A stretch of DNA of 64,000 nucleotides from Pseudomonas capsici (GTDB taxonomy: Bacteria; Pseudomonadota; Gammaproteobacteria; Pseudomonadales; Pseudomonadaceae). This document shows positions 34,601-42,574 of the stretch, in pieces; within the stretch, counting starts at the first letter, position 1, and each line of letters opens with the position of its first letter. Both the position numbers and the translations under genes were made by a program. Below the pieces are notes generated by a model that was given only the letters and a program-made list of their open reading frames with translations, did not search any database and was not told where the DNA came from. Location of the stretch: the NCBI RefSeq assembly GCF_017165765.1, contig NZ_JAFGZD010000018.1, positions 43,734 through 107,733 of the forward strand, in the 5' to 3' direction.

Positions 34601-37600
34601 GGCACCACCTGGACCGCCACCTATACGCCGAATATCAATGTGGTGGACAACACCAACATCATCAGCCTGAGCAACTCCGGTATAACCGATCTGGCGGGCA
34701 ACGTCGGGACAGGCACGACCAACTCGGGCAACTTCACCATCGATACCACGCAGCCGACCGCCACCATCGTGGTCGCCGACAGTGCTCTGACTATCGGTGA
34801 AACCTCGCTGGTGACCATTACCTTCAGCGAGGCGGTGACCGGTTTCACCAACGCCGACCTGACGGTGGAAAACGGTACCCTGAGTGCGGTCAGCAGCAGC
34901 GATGGCGGTGTTACCTGGACCGCGACCTTTACGCCGACCACGGGTATTACCGACAGCAGCAACCTGATTACCCTGGACAATACCGGCTTCGCGAACATTT
35001 CGGGCAACACCGGCAGCGGGACCACCGTCTCGAACAACTATGCCATCGACACCCTGCGTCCAACAGCCACCATCGTGGTCACCGACAACGCGCTGGCCAT
35101 CGGCGAAACCTCGCTGGTGACCATCACGTTCAGCGAAGCGGTGAGCGGTTTCAGCAACGCCGACCTGACGGTGGAAAACGGTACCCTGAGCGCGGTGAGC
35201 AGCAGCGACGGCGGCATCACCTGGATCACGACCTTTACGCCGGTAACAGGGATCACCGATACCAGCAATGTCATCTCGCTGAATAACTCGGGCTTTACCG
35301 ATCTGGCTGGCAACGCTGGCCAGGGTACTACCACATCAAACAACTACGTCGTCGATACGGTGCGCCCGACCGCCACTATCGTAGTGGCCGACAACGCACT
35401 GTCCATCGGTGAAACCTCGCTGGTGACCATCACCTTCAGCGAGGCGGTGACCGGCTTCACCAATGCCGACCTGACGGTGCCCAACGGCACCCTGAGCACG
35501 GTAAGCAGCAGCGATGGCGGCATCACCTGGACCGCCACCTACACGCCGAACATCAATGTGGCAGACAGTACCAACCTGATTATCTTGAACAACACCGGCG
35601 TGGCTGACCTGGCGGGCAACACCGGGACCGGCACGACCAGTTCGGGCAACTTCACCATCGATACCATTCAGCCGACCGCCACCATTGTGGTCGCCGACAG
35701 TGCTCTGGCAATCGGTGAAACCTCGCTGGTGACCATCACCTTCAGCGAGGCGGTGACCGGCTTCACCAACGCCGACCTGGCGGTGGAAAACGGCACCTTG
35801 AGCGCGGTGAGCAGCAGCGATGGCGGTGTTACCTGGACGGCGACCTTTACGCCAACCACCGGTATCGCCGACAGCAGCAACCTGATCACTCTGGACAATA
35901 CCGGCTTCGCGAACATTTCGGGCAACACCGGCAGCGGGACTACCGTCTCGAACAACTATGCCATCGATACCCTGCGTCCAACCGCCACCATCGTGGTCGC
36001 CGACAATGCGCTGGCCATTGGCGAAACCTCGCTGGTGACCATCACCTTCAGCGAAGCGGTAAGCGGTTTCACCAACGCCGACCTGACCATTGCCAATGGC
36101 ACCCTGAGTGCGGTCAGCAGCAGCGACGGCGGCATCACATGGACTGCGACCCTGACGCCGACAGCCAGTCTCTCCGATACCAGCAATGTCATTTCGCTGG
36201 ATAACTCGGGTGTGATCGACCTGTCCGGCAACGCTGGCCAGGGCGTTACCACGTCGAACAACTACGCCATCGACACCCTGCGTCCAACCGCCACCATTGT
36301 AATGTCGGACACTGTCCTTTCGGTCGGTGAAACCTCACAGGTGACCATCACCTTCAGCGAAGCGGTGAGCGGTTTCACCAATGCCGACCTGAGTGTGCCC
36401 AATGGCACTCTGAGTGCTGTGAGCAGCAGTGATGGTGGTATCACCTGGACCGCCACCTACACGCCGAACATCAATGTGGCAGACAATACCAACCTGATTA
36501 CCTTGAACAACACCGGCGTGACTGACCTGGCGGGTAACACCGGGACCGGCACGACCAACTCGGGCAACTTCACCATCGATACCATGCAGCCGACCGCCAC
36601 CATCGTGGTCGCCGACAGTGCTCTGGCCATTGGTGAAACCTCGCTGGTGACCATCACGTTCAGCGAAGCAGTGAGCGGTTTCACCAACGCCGACCTGACG
36701 GTGGAAAACGGTACCTTGAGTGCCGTGAGCAGCAGCGATGGCGGTATCACCTGGACGGCGACCTTTACGCCGACCACGGGTATCACCGACAGCAGCAACC
36801 TGATCAGCCTGGACAACACCGGCTTTGCGAACGCTTCGGGCAACACCGGCAGCGGGACCACCGTCTCGAACAACTACGCCATCGATACCCAGCGCCCGAC
36901 TGCCACGATCGTGGTCGCCGACAACGTGCTTGGCATTGGCCAAAGTTCGCTGGTGACCATTACCTTCAGCGAGGCGGTGAGCGGTTTCACCAATGCCGAC
37001 CTGACCGTGGCCAACGGCACCTTGAGCGCCCTCAGCAGCAGCGACGGCGGCATCACCTGGACCGCGACCCTGACGCCGACAGCCGGTGTCAACGCAGCCA
37101 GTAACGCCATCATCCTCGATACTTCGGGCGTGTCCGACGCTGCTGGTAACGCAGGCAGCGGTACCAGCACATCCGGCAATTATGTCATCGACTCCACACG
37201 TCCGACGTCGAGCATTGTGATTGCCAACCCGAATCTGGGGATCGGCCAGACCACACAGGTGACTTTCACCTTCAGTGAGCCGGTCACCAACTTCGATCTT
37301 TCGGACCTCAGCGTGGCCAATGGCACGCTGTCCAACCTGGTCACCAGCGATGGCGGCCAGACCTGGACCGCGACCCTGACCCCGACTGCCAACATTTCCG
37401 ATGCCAGCAACTTCATCGTCATGGACAGCAGCAACGTCACGGACCTGGCAGGCAACGCTGGCACTGGTGTGGCCAACTCTGCCAATTACAGCATCGACGG
37501 GACGCGTCCGACGGTTTCCAGCATCGTGGTGGCCAACCCGAACCTGACTACGGGCCAGACTTCTCAGGTGACGTTCACTTTCAGCGAGCGGGTCAGCAAC

Positions 37601-38359
37601 TTCGATCTTTCCAACCTGAGTGTGGCCAACGGCACGCTGTCCAACCTGGCCACCAGCGATGGCGGCCAGACCTGGACCGCAACCCTGACGCCGAACGCCA
37701 ATACCAACGATCCGAGCAACTTCATCACCCTCGACAGCAGTACGGTGACCGATCTGGCGGGTAACACTGGCGTTGGCATCGTCAACTCCGCCAACTACGC
37801 GGTTACCACGCAGTCCCAGGGCGGCGATCCGCAGTTCCGGATTGCCGATTCGGTCCCGTTGATCAGCCAGCCTAACCTGCCATTGCAACCGCAATTGTTC
37901 GGCCCGCCTACCGGCAATCTGGGCTCGCCATTGAGTTTCGCGCCGCTGTTCGAGCAGCGCACCACGGGCGGTGACCTGCCGCCAGTGGGCAATATCTTTA
38001 TCACTAACGGTGCGCTGGCACCCAGCTTCATTGCTCAAGTCTTCACGTCCACCAGCGTCAACGGTGCCGGTTCGGGTGCCGGTTTCCTGGGCTTTGGCAA
38101 TGGCGAGGGCAGCGTGTTCGGCAACAGCACCTTCTCGACACTGTTCAGTCGCGAAAGCGCTGCGGACACGTCGACGACAGGCTCTTTCGACAACGCAGGC
38201 GGTCGTGGGCCGAGTGATTCGTCACAAGGCATACGCAACGGTTTTGGCGCGCTGACGCTGGATCAGCAATTGCAACAGCTCAAGGACAGCGAGCAAAAAC
38301 AGCTGCATGAACTAGCATGGGCTTTGGGGAAAGCCGGTATCAGTGAAGTGCAGGCCTGA
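31688..38359 (+). CDS. Giant LEPR-XLL / DUF4347 / Ig-like repeat protein
   Basis: A 2223-residue protein. Residues 1-38 are basic and end in the LEPR-XLL motif (L29-EPRMLFDGA-38). Residues about 95-255 are a DUF4347 domain (IIAHGNSGDLWLGNSYLS, ILIYACNTAEG). Residues 256-606 are a glycine-rich beta-helix-like region. Residues about 611-2040 are 14 Ig-like repeats of about 102 residues with the core SLVTITFSEAVTGF. The C-terminus (2040-2223) is unique and ends in a charged helix. ATG 31688 is preferred over GTG 31679 because GGTGAG precedes the ATG. There is no classic signal peptide and no RTX motif. It is probably a secreted or surface adhesin. Confidence 0.85.
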   Translation: MWWNKKKSPTVQRASSGAKSSASPMIMFLEPRMLFDGAVAATVADTAQADSAATAEAAKATDHAAAKDSSDSSHAQSAATADVTTTPAAVPGTTVVFVDSRVKDADSLLTGVAPGAQVVMLDATRDGLQQIADYLDSHQGVSSVQIIAHGNSGDLWLGNSYLSADNIAQRSALLAEIGNDMAEGGDILIYACNTAEGDQGLSFIDSLAGLTGRDIAASTNRTGVGGDWDLEIATGSIESVSALSRQAMDSYQWGLATFTVTSSANTGVGSLREALTNAQNGDIVTFNSNMTVLLTSQLQVTRNITIDGDLNNDGVADVTLDGQYRTSVIRVNSGVTTTFDGLVITRGLIAGAGANGGSSASDSMGAGISNAGNLTLLNVTVTSNAASGGGGGGGATGGYYGGGGGGGGALGGQNGGTAGRVGVQGAPYTGTAPSANTGGNGGAFSTVYFGGRGGSSTGGAGGIGNTFGYSDGGAGRTANNGTISIGGGGGGAGWNTRGGDGGSAVGGVYNASTGVLTIVGTTSITNNLGAGGGGGGGNAAGGGEGGQGVGGIWSKGTVLITASNFAIMSGNVGASGAGGLALNGGPTGVSPTAVNSILNDGGTLNTSFSADTTAPTVSSIVIANPSLSSGSTSTVTFTFSEPVFGLDISEVVVPNGTLTNLVTTNNITWTATLTAAGNISDSSNAITLAGSAVRDSSGNIGTGTGTSNNYTVSDTTPPTATIVVADNALAVGETSLVTITFSEAVTGFTNADLTVGSGTLSPVSSSDGGTTWTATFTPTANLTSNTNQITLNRAGVQDLSGNAGVGTTTSNNYAIDTARPTATIVVSDTVLSIGDTALVTITFSEAVTGFNNADLTVANGSLSSMTTSNNIVWTGMFTPINNITDATNLITLDNTGVTDAAGNTGAGTTDSNNYAIDTQRPTATIVLADTALSVGETSLVTITFSEAVTGFTNADLIVPNGTLSPVSSSDGGTTWTATYTPNINVVDNTNIISLSNSGITDLAGNVGTGTTNSGNFTIDTTQPTATIVVADSALTIGETSLVTITFSEAVTGFTNADLTVENGTLSAVSSSDGGVTWTATFTPTTGITDSSNLITLDNTGFANISGNTGSGTTVSNNYAIDTLRPTATIVVTDNALAIGETSLVTITFSEAVSGFSNADLTVENGTLSAVSSSDGGITWITTFTPVTGITDTSNVISLNNSGFTDLAGNAGQGTTTSNNYVVDTVRPTATIVVADNALSIGETSLVTITFSEAVTGFTNADLTVPNGTLSTVSSSDGGITWTATYTPNINVADSTNLIILNNTGVADLAGNTGTGTTSSGNFTIDTIQPTATIVVADSALAIGETSLVTITFSEAVTGFTNADLAVENGTLSAVSSSDGGVTWTATFTPTTGIADSSNLITLDNTGFANISGNTGSGTTVSNNYAIDTLRPTATIVVADNALAIGETSLVTITFSEAVSGFTNADLTIANGTLSAVSSSDGGITWTATLTPTASLSDTSNVISLDNSGVIDLSGNAGQGVTTSNNYAIDTLRPTATIVMSDTVLSVGETSQVTITFSEAVSGFTNADLSVPNGTLSAVSSSDGGITWTATYTPNINVADNTNLITLNNTGVTDLAGNTGTGTTNSGNFTIDTMQPTATIVVADSALAIGETSLVTITFSEAVSGFTNADLTVENGTLSAVSSSDGGITWTATFTPTTGITDSSNLISLDNTGFANASGNTGSGTTVSNNYAIDTQRPTATIVVADNVLGIGQSSLVTITFSEAVSGFTNADLTVANGTLSALSSSDGGITWTATLTPTAGVNAASNAIILDTSGVSDAAGNAGSGTSTSGNYVIDSTRPTSSIVIANPNLGIGQTTQVTFTFSEPVTNFDLSDLSVANGTLSNLVTSDGGQTWTATLTPTANISDASNFIVMDSSNVTDLAGNAGTGVANSANYSIDGTRPTVSSIVVANPNLTTGQTSQVTFTFSERVSNFDLSNLSVANGTLSNLATSDGGQTWTATLTPNANTNDPSNFITLDSSTVTDLAGNTGVGIVNSANYAVTTQSQGGDPQFRIADSVPLISQPNLPLQPQLFGPPTGNLGSPLSFAPLFEQRTTGGDLPPVGNIFITNGALAPSFIAQVFTSTSVNGAGSGAGFLGFGNGEGSVFGNSTFSTLFSRESAADTSTTGSFDNAGGRGPSDSSQGIRNGFGALTLDQQLQQLKDSEQKQLHELAWALGKAGISEVQA
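34439..37192 (+). repeat. Nine Ig-like repeats arranged as three 918 bp triplets
   Basis: Within the giant gene, nine 306 bp units start at 34439, 34745, 35051, 35357, 35663, 35969, 36275, 36581 and 36887. They form three exact 918 bp super-repeats: units 1, 4, 7 share TYTPNINV; units 2, 5, 8 share TTGI and DNTGFAN; units 3, 6, 9 share the AGNAG end. No insertion or deletion breaks the register. Confidence 0.9.
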
Positions 38360-38434
38360 GACAAGGTTTGAGTTGTGCGTCGGCCAGTGTCGGCGCTTAT
38401 AAAAAAGAATGGGTAGTCAGGGGCGGTCGGAAGG

Positions 38435-39955
38435 ATGAAAAGAAGTCAGAAGTTGTTCAGCGTCAGCCTGCTGGCGCTGGTAATCAGTGGTTGTGCCGTC
38501 ACCAGCCAACCGATCGACCGTAGCGTCAGTGAGCAGCGTGCCAAAAACGATCTGCAACAGATGTACAAGGACCAGGAGCCGCTGAACGGTCCCTTGACCC
38601 TGCACCAGGCCATGGCCCGCGCAGTCAAGTACAACCTTGAAGCGCGTCTGAAAATCATGGAAGAAGCCTTGGCCAAGCGTCAGCTGGACCTTGCCAGCTT
38701 CGACATGCTGCCACGCATGGCCCTGTCTGCAGGTTATGCCGGACGCAGCAACGTCAGTGCGTCCAGCAGTGAAAGTGTCGAGACCGGTACCCAGTCTCTG
38801 GAACCTTCGACTTCCCAGGATCGCAGCCGCCGTGTCGCCGACCTGACCATGGTCTGGAATGTTCTCGACTTCGGTGTCAGCTACATCAGTGCCAAGCAGC
38901 AGGGCGACCAGCGTCTGATCGTTCAGGAGCGCCGTCGCAAGGTCGTCAATACCATCGTTCAGGACGTGCGCTCGGCCTATTGGCGTGCAGTGGCCGCAGA
39001 ACGCCTGCTGAAACAGATCGACAGCCTGATGGCCCGCGTCGAACAGGCTCAAGGCAACAGCGAGAAAATGAGCGCGCAGCGCGTGGGTGATCCGGTTCAG
39101 GCGCTGAGCTACCAGCGTTCATTGATCCAGGCGACCCGCCAGCTTGAAGAACAGCGCAAGGCGCTGTCGCTGGCCAAGACCGAACTGGCCACCCTGATCA
39201 ACCTGCCTCTGGGCAGTGAGCTGACCCTGGCAACCCCGGACGATTACTCGATTCCGGAGCTCAAGGTCGACATGAGCGTGCTGGAACACGAAGCGCTGGC
39301 CAGCCGCCCGGAATTGCGCGAGCAGGATTACCAGACCCGCATCAGCTCTGCCGAAACCCGCAAGGCCATGCTGCGCCTGTTGCCGGGCCTGGAGTTCTCT
39401 GCCGGTGGTCATTACGACAGCAACTCCTTCCTGGTCAATGACAAATGGGCCGACATGGGCGTCAAGGTCACCTGGAACCTGTTCAACGTGATTTCAGCGC
39501 CAGCGGCCATCGATGTGGCCAAGGCCGGTGAAGAAGTCGCCGCCGCGCGTCGTCAGGCCATGTCGATTGCCGTGCTGGCCCAGCTCTACGTGGCCAACGC
39601 CAACTATCGCGAAGCCATGCGTCAGTTCAAGACCAGCCAGCAACTGTCGGACATCGACGGCGAAATCGTTGGCCAACTGCGCAACCGCTACAAGGCTGCC
39701 GGCATTGGCGAACTGGATCTGATCCAGGGCGAACTCAATACCCTGCAAGCCGACCTGCGCCGTGACCTGGCTTACGCCGACCTGCGCAATGCCTATGGTC
39801 AGATCTTCGCCAGTGCCGGGCTTGACCCACTGCCGCAGCAATTGCCTTCGACCGATGTTCAAGTGATCGCAGGTGCTCTGGCTTCGCGTGAAAACCAATG
39901 GTCGGCGGGTAATATCGCCGAGCCTGTAAAAACAGCTCCAGTGCAGGCCAAGTAA
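38435..39955 (+). CDS. TolC family outer-membrane channel lipoprotein
   Basis: A 506-residue protein with a lipoprotein signal peptide (lipobox LVISGC, Cys near residue 20). Two TolC-type repeats follow, with long amphipathic helices (about 60-270 and 290-470) and beta-barrel strands. The motifs TLHQAMARAVKYNLEARLK and RNRYKAAGIGELDLIQGE are typical of outer-membrane efflux proteins. It lies 75 bp after the giant gene, on the same strand. With the two adaptors and the M50-HlyD fusion it completes a trans-envelope path in which only an energising ATPase is missing. An acylated TolC is more usual in RND systems than in type I secretion. Confidence 0.87.
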   Translation: MKRSQKLFSVSLLALVISGCAVTSQPIDRSVSEQRAKNDLQQMYKDQEPLNGPLTLHQAMARAVKYNLEARLKIMEEALAKRQLDLASFDMLPRMALSAGYAGRSNVSASSSESVETGTQSLEPSTSQDRSRRVADLTMVWNVLDFGVSYISAKQQGDQRLIVQERRRKVVNTIVQDVRSAYWRAVAAERLLKQIDSLMARVEQAQGNSEKMSAQRVGDPVQALSYQRSLIQATRQLEEQRKALSLAKTELATLINLPLGSELTLATPDDYSIPELKVDMSVLEHEALASRPELREQDYQTRISSAETRKAMLRLLPGLEFSAGGHYDSNSFLVNDKWADMGVKVTWNLFNVISAPAAIDVAKAGEEVAAARRQAMSIAVLAQLYVANANYREAMRQFKTSQQLSDIDGEIVGQLRNRYKAAGIGELDLIQGELNTLQADLRRDLAYADLRNAYGQIFASAGLDPLPQQLPSTDVQVIAGALASRENQWSAGNIAEPVKTAPVQAK

Positions 39956-39963
39956 CCGGATTC

Positions 39964-40752
39964 ATGCTTCCGGCCTGTTCCCGCCTGCCTGTAACAGTAG
40001 ATTTGCCTCTGCTGTTACAGGCGCTTTCGCGTATTGCCGATACGGCCTGGGCCGCGCACTTCAATGCCGGTTACTACGAAGGGCAGTGGTCGGGTGTCGC
40101 GCTGATTTCCGCTGCCGATGCCTTGACCGAATTGTCCTCAGGTGCAGGCGACCCCATCACCCGCGATCCGTGGCGAGCCGACGAGTGTTGGGCCAAAGCC
40201 CTGCGCGACTTGCCGCTGGAGATTCGTAGCGCCCGCCTGCTGCGACTCGGACCGGGCAGCCGGATTCACGAACACCGCGATTACGATCTGGGCGGACCGC
40301 AGGCGGACCTTCGCTTGCACATCCCCTTGCTCAGCTCGCCGGACGTGGATTTCATGCTGGACCGCCAGCGTATCCCGATGAATGCGGGCGAGTGCTGGTT
40401 TCTCGATCTGGCCCGACCTCACAGCGTCGATAACTGGGGACAGCAGGAACGGATTCATCTGGTGCTCGACTGCCGCCCGAATGCCTGGCTGCAACAGCAG
40501 ATCGAAGCCGGCTTATCCACAACCCCGCCTGCAGGCCAAGGCCGGGCAGCCGAAGCTTTTGCACAGTTCCGTGCCTTGCTGCAGCGAGAGCCCGAACTGT
40601 GCCGTGCCTTGCAGGCCGAGCAGGACACCGAAACCTTCATCGCTCTGACCCTGACGCTGGGTGCCAGGCATGACCTGCCGTTTGGCCGTGAAGACGTGCG
40701 CGCCGCGATGCGGCTGGGCCGCAATCAGTGGAACCGGCAATGGACAGCCTGA
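39964..40752 (+). CDS. Aspartyl/asparaginyl beta-hydroxylase-domain protein
   Basis: A 262-residue 2-oxoglutarate/Fe(II) dioxygenase-like protein. The metal ligands can be placed as H104-R-D106 (within RIHEHRDYDLGG) and H153 (RPHSVDNWG), followed by an Arg in ERIHLVLDCR that would hold 2-oxoglutarate. The family includes protein Asp/Asn hydroxylases and free amino-acid hydroxylases. The C-terminal third (from about 180) is unlike the core and unassigned. It begins eight bases after the TolC stop and overlaps the next sulfotransferase start by 13 bases, so it is co-translated with both. No export signal is seen. Confidence 0.85.
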   Translation: MLPACSRLPVTVDLPLLLQALSRIADTAWAAHFNAGYYEGQWSGVALISAADALTELSSGAGDPITRDPWRADECWAKALRDLPLEIRSARLLRLGPGSRIHEHRDYDLGGPQADLRLHIPLLSSPDVDFMLDRQRIPMNAGECWFLDLARPHSVDNWGQQERIHLVLDCRPNAWLQQQIEAGLSTTPPAGQGRAAEAFAQFRALLQREPELCRALQAEQDTETFIALTLTLGARHDLPFGREDVRAAMRLGRNQWNRQWTA

Positions 40753-41693
40753 AGGACTGGTTGCCGATCCGCATCTGGCAGGACGCCGAAGAATGGCGGG
40801 TGGACTGGTGCTGGTTTGGCGACCGCAAGCTCGATCAACCCTTCTTTCGCGATGCTGTCGAGGATGCCCTGCGCTTGCCGTTCAATCAGGCCTTTCGGCG
40901 CGAAACCTCGCTGGCGGTGCTGTGCGACTGGCAACTGCCAGCAGTCGAACCCGGTGCGTTCATCTATCACGCTTCACGCTGCGGCTCGACCCTGATCGGC
41001 CAGATGCTGGCGCAACTCGACGAGATGATCGTGATCTCCGAGCCGCCGCCTCTGGATACGCTGTTGCGAGGTGCGCTTGATCCCGCTGTCCGGCGCGCCG
41101 CCCTGCGCGGTTTGCTCGCGGCTTACGGCCAACGGCGACTTGGCTGTGAGCAGTCGCTGGTGATCAAGCTGGATGCGTGGAACATCGGCGAGCTGCCGCT
41201 GCTGCACGCCTGCTTTCCTGAGGTCCCGTGGCTGTTCGTGTATCGCGACCCTCTGGAAATCGCCGTTTCCCATCTGCGCATGGCAGGTATGCACATGGTG
41301 CCGGTGATCATCGGCCCCTGCGCGCTGGACGGAGAAGGCCTGACCGATTCCCGCGAAGACTATATCGCCCAGCGCCTGGGCCGAACGCTCGAGCTTGGCC
41401 TTGAACACTGCCGTGCCCTCAATGGCCTGCCGCTGAATTACCGTGAATTGCCCGGCGCGATGGACGGCCATCTGGCTGATTTCTTCGGACTTGATGTTGC
41501 GCAACGCAGCAAGGCGCTTTCAGCCGCACGCCAGCACGCCAAACAGCCAGCCCGGGCATTTGTCGCCGACAGCCAGGACAAGCATCGCGAGGCCACCGAC
41601 CTGCTCAGGGACCGAGTAGCATACTGGACCCGCACGCCCTGCGAGGCGCTGGAAGTCTTGCGAGGTGAGCGCAGCCTCAGCAGGCAGGCATAA
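40740..41693 (+). CDS. Sulfotransferase family protein (second)
   Basis: A 317-residue cytoplasmic protein with a phosphosulfate-binding loop at residues 77-86 (YHASRCGSTLIGQ). A candidate 3'-phosphate-binding segment is PWLFVYRDPLEIAVSHLRM. The ATG at 40740 is chosen; a GTG four codons upstream is in frame. It overlaps the hydroxylase gene by 13 bases. It is only distantly like the first sulfotransferase in this locus and has a longer N-terminal domain. Substrate is unknown; co-localisation suggests the giant protein or its glycans. Confidence 0.83.
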   Translation: MDSLKDWLPIRIWQDAEEWRVDWCWFGDRKLDQPFFRDAVEDALRLPFNQAFRRETSLAVLCDWQLPAVEPGAFIYHASRCGSTLIGQMLAQLDEMIVISEPPPLDTLLRGALDPAVRRAALRGLLAAYGQRRLGCEQSLVIKLDAWNIGELPLLHACFPEVPWLFVYRDPLEIAVSHLRMAGMHMVPVIIGPCALDGEGLTDSREDYIAQRLGRTLELGLEHCRALNGLPLNYRELPGAMDGHLADFFGLDVAQRSKALSAARQHAKQPARAFVADSQDKHREATDLLRDRVAYWTRTPCEALEVLRGERSLSRQA

Positions 41694-41779
41694 GCTCGGT
41701 AGTAATACACCTATCCATTATTGGCCCGGGATCAGAATGTCCCGGGCATCGCTGTGAATGTTCAACAGGAAATCCAGGT

Positions 41780-42574
41780 ATGGCTGCGCGCAAAAGAACA
41801 TTGTGGGGCGACGTGAAATTCATTGTGCTGGCCGTCATCTTTTTACTGATAGCCGTCCCCGGCAGCTTTGCGGCTTACCGGCTTATATGGACCGATGCGA
41901 CGCTTTGTCTGGCAGAGGGAAAGGTACTCAGTGATGAAGAGCATCGGCAGCGTTTTCTTGAGAGTCTGGTCAGGCGAGGTGTTGATAATGCTTATATATA
42001 TAAAGAGCATGATGGCAATACGCATTTGAAGGCGGGAATTATCTATGATGGTAAATCCTATGATCTTATTCGGACTGTTCGTTCTTCAAAAGGAAATGGT
42101 AAGTCGTTTGAGGAAAATTTTGGAATAAAAACGATAGCCCCTGTTAGCGGCAAGTCTGAGTTTGAGTATCCTCATGAGCCTTTTGTGTTAGTGACCTATT
42201 TTGATGCGCAAAGTGGTTCGTCTACATTCGTTTCTTCCCAAGATGTAGTCGTGCTAAAAGATTGGCGTGGGTTGCGTGAGAAGATAGGTTTATATGATCG
42301 TTTTCGTGGGTTCGGGACTAAGTTTTACGAAGTTACATTTAGTATGTTGAGTGTCGAGTGTTGTGGGAATAATAGATACAGTCAGACTGAAGAGATGTAT
42401 AGCGACAGAAAGGAGTTTTTTTACAAGGATGCGATGAGTTCTATCGAAAAAGGTTCTATGACTCGCACGGCTGTTGCTGCCTCATCTAACTGTGGGGAGG
42501 TTCTGACTGGTGAGGGTGATAATGGAATTGCTACTCGGATAATAACGTGGATAACTGTTAGGGATAAGCGATGA
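41780..42574 (+). CDS. Unrecognised single-pass membrane protein, AT-rich
   Basis: A 264-residue protein I do not recognise. Residues 12-33 form one N-terminal transmembrane helix (FIVLAVIFLLIAVPGSFAAYRL region), probably leaving a periplasmic domain of about 230 residues. The Cys pair VECCGNN and a later single Cys may form disulfides. The gene is much richer in A and T than the flanking genes. It overlaps the start of the RTX gene by ATGA, so the two are translationally coupled. It might be a partner, chaperone or immunity-type protein for the RTX product; there is no homology to support a choice. Confidence 0.75.
   Translation: MAARKRTLWGDVKFIVLAVIFLLIAVPGSFAAYRLIWTDATLCLAEGKVLSDEEHRQRFLESLVRRGVDNAYIYKEHDGNTHLKAGIIYDGKSYDLIRTVRSSKGNGKSFEENFGIKTIAPVSGKSEFEYPHEPFVLVTYFDAQSGSSTFVSSQDVVVLKDWRGLREKIGLYDRFRGFGTKFYEVTFSMLSVECCGNNRYSQTEEMYSDRKEFFYKDAMSSIEKGSMTRTAVAASSNCGEVLTGEGDNGIATRIITWITVRDKR

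Noticed and set aside
33511..37805. Possible CRISPR array because of regular DNA repeats
   Set aside because: Period is 306 bp, the repeats are coding Ig-like domains and there are no short repeats with unique spacers or cas genes.
36335..38038. 567-codon open frame on the minus strand inside the giant LEPR-XLL gene, and a ladder of about 101-codon frames at 306 bp steps
   Set aside because: They mirror the repeat period of the coding strand and have repeated, biased composition. They are by-products of GC-rich repeats, not genes.
38376..38410. Hairpin with trailing A/T run between the giant gene and tolC, possible terminator
   Set aside because: The stem needs two G-U pairs and the tail is A-rich rather than U-rich; too weak to call.
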